NCBI GenBank assembly: GCA_937930135.1
Contig: CALGVO010000189.1
Coordinates: forward strand, 1-7,978
Length of the DNA: 7,978 nt
Direction: 5' to 3'
DNA from: an uncultured Synechococcus sp.
GTDB lineage: Bacteria; Cyanobacteriota; Cyanobacteriia; PCC-6307; Cyanobiaceae
Each line of letters opens with the position of its first letter. The first letter of the stretch is position 1. The notes beneath the pieces are model-generated. The model had not been told where the DNA came from and ran no database searches. It saw nothing but the letters and a program-made list of their open reading frames with translations. Shown here piece by piece: positions 4,319-7,978 of this stretch. The position numbers and the translations under genes are program-made.

Positions 4319-6846
4319 CGCCCGAGGCGGCTGGTCAGCCTCTCGCCACCGAAGATCTGGCAGTGCTGCGAGCCTGGTTGCAGCCACTGCAGACCGCTCT
4401 GGGCCTGGAGGCTGAACGGGGTTGCCCTGATCTGCAGGGACGGCAGGAGCGCTTCCATACCTTTCTGAGCCGGCAACTGCAGACACTGCCCCCCTGCCCC
4501 CTGCCCGCCGACAGTCGGCAGCGTCTGGCGCAGATGGCGGCGTCTTTCGCTGGCTATCCGCAGCTGAATGAGGCGTCACGGCGTCGTTTGGTGACCAGCA
4601 CGCGGCAGTGGTTGCATGATCTACGCCAACGGCTGGAGCCCAGCACACCGATGGCGCCGCCGCGGCTGCGCTTCGATGCGTCCGCCGCTCCATCGGCGCG
4701 AACGCCGCTGCCTTCCCCGAGCCGCCAGGGCGGCCAGCCGACGTTGGATACCCCTCTGGCGAAGGTGAAGGGGGTTGGGCCAAAACTGGCGGAGCGCCTG
4801 GCCGCGCTCGGTCTGCTGCTGGTGCGCGACCTGCTCCTCTATTACCCCCGCGATTACGTCGACTACTCCGCTTTGCGCCGGATTGAGGCCCTGCAGGCCG
4901 GAGAGACCGCCACCATCGTTGCCAGCGTGCGCCGCTGCCATGGCTTCACCAGTCCGCGCAATCCCAATCTCTCCATTCTGGAGCTGCAATTGCAGGATCC
5001 CACCGGCCGTTTGAAGGTCACGCGCTTTCTGGCCGGACGACGCTTCAGTTCTCCCGCGGCCCTGCACAGCCAGACCCGCCAATACCCACCCGGGGCCACG
5101 GTTGCCGTCAGCGGTCTGGTGAAAGCGGGCCCCTATGGACTCAGTTTTCAGGATCCCCTGATCGAGGTGATGGAGAGCGCTCAGGCGCCGCTGCGTTCTC
5201 GCCAGATCGGACGACTGCTGCCGGTGTATGCGCTGACGGACGGGTTGACCGCCGATCGTCTGCGTCGCACGGTTGACGCCGTTCTGCCCCTGGGACAGCT
5301 CTGGCCCGAGCCGCTGACGGATCAGCAACGTCAGCGGCTCGGTTTAATGACCCGCTCGGAAGCGCTGCAGGTGATTCATCAGCCGCCCGACCGCGACAAC
5401 CTCCAGCAGGCCCGGCGTCGCCTGGTGTTTGATGAATTCCTCCTGCTCCAGCTGGGCTTGATGCAGCGCCGGGCGGCCTTGCGCCAGCGTCAGGCGCCGG
5501 CGCTGCGTGCTCTGGGTGCCCGTGATGGCCTGGTGGGGCGTTTCCTCGATGGGCTTCCCTTTCGGCTCACGGCGGCCCAGGAGCGTGTGCTGGCGGAGAT
5601 TGAGCTGGATCTGGCCCGGCCGGAACCGATGGCACGGCTGGTGCAGGGCGATGTGGGCAGTGGCAAGACCGTGGTGGCGATCGCAGCCCTGCTCAAGGCC
5701 GTGGAGGCGGGTTGGCAGGGCGCGTTCATGGCACCCACCGAGGTGCTGGCGGAGCAGCACTACCGCAGCCTCTGTCGCTGGTTGATTCCTTTGAATGTGA
5801 CGGTGGAGCTCCTGACCGGTGCCACGCCTCGGCCGGCGCGGCGTCGCCTGCTCACGGATCTGGCCAATGGCCAGTTGAACGTGCTGGTGGGCACCCATGC
5901 CCTGATTGAAGACCCGGTCGACTTCTCGCGGCTCGGCCTGGTGGTGGTGGATGAGCAGCATCGCTTCGGCGTGAACCAGCGCAACCGCCTGCTTGGCAAA
6001 GGATTGCAGCCCCATCTGCTCACGATGACGGCCACGCCGATCCCCCGCACTCTGGCCCTGTCGCTGCATGGCGATCTCGACGTGAGTCAGATCGATGAGC
6101 TGCCGCCGGGGCGAACGCCGATCAAGACCAGGCTGCTCACCGCATCAGCCCGGGATGAGGCCTATGCCCTGATCCGTGACGAGGTCGCACGTGGCCAGCG
6201 CGCCTATGTGGTGCTGCCTTTGGTGGAGGACTCGGAAAAACTGGATCTTCGTTCAGCGGTGGAGGTCCATCGCCAGCTCTCCGATGAGGTGTTTCCCGCG
6301 TTGGAGGTGGGTTTGCTGCATGGCCGCCTCAGCAGTGCGGAGAAGCAGGGGGTGATCCATGCCTTTGCGGAAGGGAGGGCGCAGGTGCTGGTGTCCACCA
6401 CCGTGGTGGAGGTGGGGGTCGATGTGCCGGAGGCCAGCGTGATGGTGATCGACCACGCCGATCGCTTTGGCCTGGCGCAACTGCATCAGCTGCGTGGTCG
6501 TGTCGGTCGGGGGGCGGCCGCCTCCCACTGCCTCTTGATCAACGACAGCCGCAATGTGCTGGCGAAGCAGCGGCTGGAGGTGCTGGTGCGCTCCAACGAT
6601 GGCTTTGAAATCGCCGAGATGGATCTGCGCCTGCGCGGCCCCGGGCAGGTTCTCGGCACCCGCCAGTCTGGCTTGCCCGATCTGGCCCTGGCCAGCCTGG
6701 CTGATGACGGCAGTGTGCTGGAAGAAGCGAGGGAGGAGGCCGCAGCCTTGATCAGTGCCGATCCCAGCCTCCAGAACCAGCCGATCCTCCGCCGACTCCT
6801 GGCGGATCAGCTTCAGCGAACGGCGGCAGCCGGTCAGTTGAATTGA
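4279..6846 (+). CDS. recG: ATP-dependent DNA helicase RecG, with N-terminal extension
   Basis: RecG unwinds and regresses stalled replication forks and branch-migrates Holliday and R-/D-loop structures. With the GTG at 4279 it has 855 residues, well above the 693 of E. coli RecG. The excess is an N-terminal segment of about 155 residues. The conserved protein follows: LAKVKGVGPKLAERLAALGL (161-180) and the YYPRDYVD wedge lead-in, then the OB-fold wedge (about 200-306). Helicase motifs: Walker A GDVGSGKT (457-464), APTEVLAEQH, motif II DEQHRFG (from 558), motif III TATPIPRT (from 584), then motifs V-VI in VSTTVVEVGVDVPEA and QLRGRVGRG (737-745). The C-terminal RGPGQVLGTRQSGLPDL is diagnostic. 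All are intact. The start is uncertain: TTG 4237, GTG 4276 and GTG 4279 are in frame, and every choice overlaps the upstream gene (40 bases for GTG 4279), which implies translational coupling. Confidence 0.96.
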   Translation: MAQPFQSSTGSELTPEAAGQPLATEDLAVLRAWLQPLQTALGLEAERGCPDLQGRQERFHTFLSRQLQTLPPCPLPADSRQRLAQMAASFAGYPQLNEASRRRLVTSTRQWLHDLRQRLEPSTPMAPPRLRFDASAAPSARTPLPSPSRQGGQPTLDTPLAKVKGVGPKLAERLAALGLLLVRDLLLYYPRDYVDYSALRRIEALQAGETATIVASVRRCHGFTSPRNPNLSILELQLQDPTGRLKVTRFLAGRRFSSPAALHSQTRQYPPGATVAVSGLVKAGPYGLSFQDPLIEVMESAQAPLRSRQIGRLLPVYALTDGLTADRLRRTVDAVLPLGQLWPEPLTDQQRQRLGLMTRSEALQVIHQPPDRDNLQQARRRLVFDEFLLLQLGLMQRRAALRQRQAPALRALGARDGLVGRFLDGLPFRLTAAQERVLAEIELDLARPEPMARLVQGDVGSGKTVVAIAALLKAVEAGWQGAFMAPTEVLAEQHYRSLCRWLIPLNVTVELLTGATPRPARRRLLTDLANGQLNVLVGTHALIEDPVDFSRLGLVVVDEQHRFGVNQRNRLLGKGLQPHLLTMTATPIPRTLALSLHGDLDVSQIDELPPGRTPIKTRLLTASARDEAYALIRDEVARGQRAYVVLPLVEDSEKLDLRSAVEVHRQLSDEVFPALEVGLLHGRLSSAEKQGVIHAFAEGRAQVLVSTTVVEVGVDVPEASVMVIDHADRFGLAQLHQLRGRVGRGAAASHCLLINDSRNVLAKQRLEVLVRSNDGFEIAEMDLRLRGPGQVLGTRQSGLPDLALASLADDGSVLEEAREEAAALISADPSLQNQPILRRLLADQLQRTAAAGQLN

Positions 6847-6892
6847 AGGCCACGGTCTGGAATGCGACGGTGAGGTTCACGGCGCGCGAATC

Positions 6893-7618
6893 ATGACCAG
6901 GCCCTGGAGCGAGTGTTCGATCCATGAATGTGGCGAACCCCTGGAGCCGCTCCCATCGGTTCTTCATTGCCTCCGCCCCCATCCCTATCAGCGCCTCGGT
7001 GCCCCCTACGGCGAGGGGGCCGATCCCTTTCGTCTGCGCCGGGGCGTCCGCGAGCGGCTGATCCGGGCCGAGCAGCAGCTGCAGCAATGGGATCCCTCCT
7101 TGCGCCTGGCGATTTTTGATGCCTGGCGTCCGGTGGCGGTGCAGGCCTTCATGGTGGAGCACGCCGTGGCCGAGGAATGCCGGCGGCATGGCTTGCATCC
7201 CACCGGCTCCGATCAGCCGCTGTTGCGTCAGGAGCTTCGTCGCCGGGTGGGTCGTTTCTGGGCCCCCCCCAGCGTTGACCCTGCCACGCCACCCCCCCAT
7301 AGCACCGGCGCTGCAGTGGATCTCACCTTGGCGGACCGCGACGGCACTCCCCTGGACATGGGCGGGGCCATTGATGCGATCGATGCGGTGTCGGAGCCGG
7401 AGTTCCACGCCGCCGCTGCTGCGGCCGACCCCGAGTCGGAGGCTGCGCTCTGGCATCAGCGCCGCTGCCTGCTGGCGGAATGCCTGCACACCCAGGGATT
7501 GGTCCGACACCCGAACGAGTGGTGGCATTTCAGTTTCGGTGACCAGCTCTGGGCCTGGCGCACGCAGGCGCCATCGGCCCGATACGGCCGGGTGGATCAG
7601 GTGGGGGCCACCGCCTGA
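6893..7618 (+). CDS. ddpX: D-alanyl-D-alanine dipeptidase (VanX/DdpX family zinc peptidase)
   Basis: The 241-residue protein belongs to the VanX branch of peptidase family M15, which cleaves free D-Ala-D-Ala. The VanX-type active site is complete: transition-state Arg79 in DAWRP (76-80), zinc ligands His136 and Asp143 in HSTGAAVDLTL (136-146), catalytic Glu209 and zinc ligand His212 in EWWHFS (209-214). The family segment TPLDMGGAIDAID (152-164) is also present. The conserved Ser two residues before the first zinc His is replaced by Pro (PPHSTG). No signal peptide is visible, so it is probably cytosolic, where it could recycle or limit D-Ala-D-Ala from peptidoglycan metabolism. No vanA/H-like resistance genes are nearby, so a glycopeptide-resistance role is not suggested. 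The ATG at 6893 lies 46 bases after recG with no terminator between. Its last 22 bases overlap the convergent sulfite reductase gene. The substrate is inferred from the family. Confidence 0.9.
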   Translation: MTRPWSECSIHECGEPLEPLPSVLHCLRPHPYQRLGAPYGEGADPFRLRRGVRERLIRAEQQLQQWDPSLRLAIFDAWRPVAVQAFMVEHAVAEECRRHGLHPTGSDQPLLRQELRRRVGRFWAPPSVDPATPPPHSTGAAVDLTLADRDGTPLDMGGAIDAIDAVSEPEFHAAAAAADPESEAALWHQRRCLLAECLHTQGLVRHPNEWWHFSFGDQLWAWRTQAPSARYGRVDQVGATA

Positions 7619-7978
7619 TCACCCACCGCCTGATCACCGAGCAGTGCCGCCACAGCCTGATCGCCGAGTTTGTCGACATGGTCGCCGAGACTGCGCCGTC
7701 CACCGGCGTCACGCCAGCTGATCAGCAGAGGTTCCAGGGTGGTCTCGAGCTGGTCGAGAGGCATCCGTTGCAAGAAGGGGCGGGCCAGGCGTTGCAGATT
7801 GGCGCTGCCGCCAAGCCAGAGCTGATACTGATTCACGCCGCTGCCCACCAGGGCCAGTTCCGCCATGTAGGGGCGTGCACACCCATTCGGGCAGCCGGTC
7901 ATCCGCACCAGGATCGGTTTGTTGATCGCCAGCTGTTCCAGCTGGGTGTTGAGCCGCTCGAGCACGTCGGGAAGAATC
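7597..7978 (-). CDS. sir: Ferredoxin-sulfite reductase, C-terminal part (5' end outside window)
   Basis: The last 126 residues are readable on the - strand, entering at the right edge (...ILPDVLERL) and ending at TGA 7599-7597. The segment VRMTGCPNGCARPYMAELALVG carries the CPNGC pair (codons at 7891-7893 and 7879-7881), which supplies two of the four 4Fe-4S cysteines; the last also bridges to siroheme. The CARPYMAEL context fits sulfite reductase; ferredoxin-nitrite reductase has CPNSCGQ-type sequence. The enzyme reduces sulfite to sulfide with six electrons, from ferredoxin in cyanobacteria, for cysteine synthesis. The usual ending is here SLGDHVDKLG (codons about 7663-7692), but it continues into a repetitive tail with GDQAV three times (see the repeat entry). 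The gene converges on the dipeptidase gene, and their ends overlap by 22 bases. The N-terminal half and the other two cluster cysteines cannot be seen. Confidence 0.93.
   Translation of the reverse strand, partial: ILPDVLERLNTQLEQLAINKPILVRMTGCPNGCARPYMAELALVGSGVNQYQLWLGGSANLQRLARPFLQRMPLDQLETTLEPLLISWRDAGGRRSLGDHVDKLGDQAVAALLGDQAVGDQAVAPT
7609..7665. repeat. In-frame 15-bp repeat encoding GDQAV in the sir tail
   Basis: CACCGCCTGATCACC is present in two perfect head-to-tail copies (7609-7623 and 7624-7638). A third copy at 7651-7665 matches at 13 of 15 bases after a 12-base spacer. In the sulfite reductase frame (- strand) each copy is exactly five codons, reading GDQAV. On the + strand the first copy contains the dipeptidase stop codon (TGA 7616-7618). 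The pattern suggests slippage or local duplication that lengthened the sulfite reductase C-terminus. Confidence 0.85.

Noticed and set aside
5344..6069. Long antisense frame within recG
   Set aside because: The + strand here encodes Walker A and motifs Ia-III of RecG without interruption; the opposite frame has only shadow composition.
6847..6892. Possible terminator between recG and the dipeptidase gene (GTGA/TCAC at 6870-6880)
   Set aside because: The stem is only 4 bp and no T-tract follows.

Overview
The window reads as a stretch of a high-GC marine picocyanobacterial chromosome (Synechococcus/Cyanobium type). This is inferred from four things: a DevA-type exporter ATPase, a short plant/cyanobacterial-type EF-Ts, an N-terminally extended RecG, and a ferredoxin-type sulfite reductase end. 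Genes are tightly packed, often lack a Shine-Dalgarno sequence, and several overlap. No mobile element, CRISPR array, tRNA or rRNA was seen.

Layout, left to right on the + strand: (1) the C-terminal part of a DevA-like ABC ATPase, cut by the window edge; (2) a very basic 51-residue small protein, followed by a clear intrinsic terminator; (3) a family 2 glycosyltransferase; (4) a translation block, rpsB (ribosomal protein S2) then tsf (EF-Ts); (5) an uncharacterised 376-residue protein with an acidic linker, whose 3' end overlaps recG; (6) recG, the branch-migration helicase; (7) a VanX/DdpX-like D-Ala-D-Ala dipeptidase. On the - strand, the 3' part of sir (ferredoxin-sulfite reductase) converges on the dipeptidase gene and overlaps it.

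The genes from rpsB to the dipeptidase lie in one direction. Gaps are short or negative and no intrinsic terminator was seen between them, so they may be one long transcription unit starting in the 118-base gap before rpsB.

The strongest non-coding signal is in that gap. Two perfect complementary helices of 8 and 9 bp are interleaved in the order A-B-A'-B', which is the topology of an H-type pseudoknot or of two mutually exclusive hairpins. They end 9 bases before the rpsB start and enclose the only SD-like element. S2 is known to repress its own operon through its leader in E. coli, so this is a good candidate for a cyanobacterial ribosomal-protein autoregulatory RNA. A second strong structure, a 13-bp perfect hairpin with an AACA loop, lies between rpsB and tsf and is not followed by a normal terminator T-tract. 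At the right edge, a 15-bp in-frame tandem repeat extends the sulfite reductase C-terminus and contains the dipeptidase stop codon.
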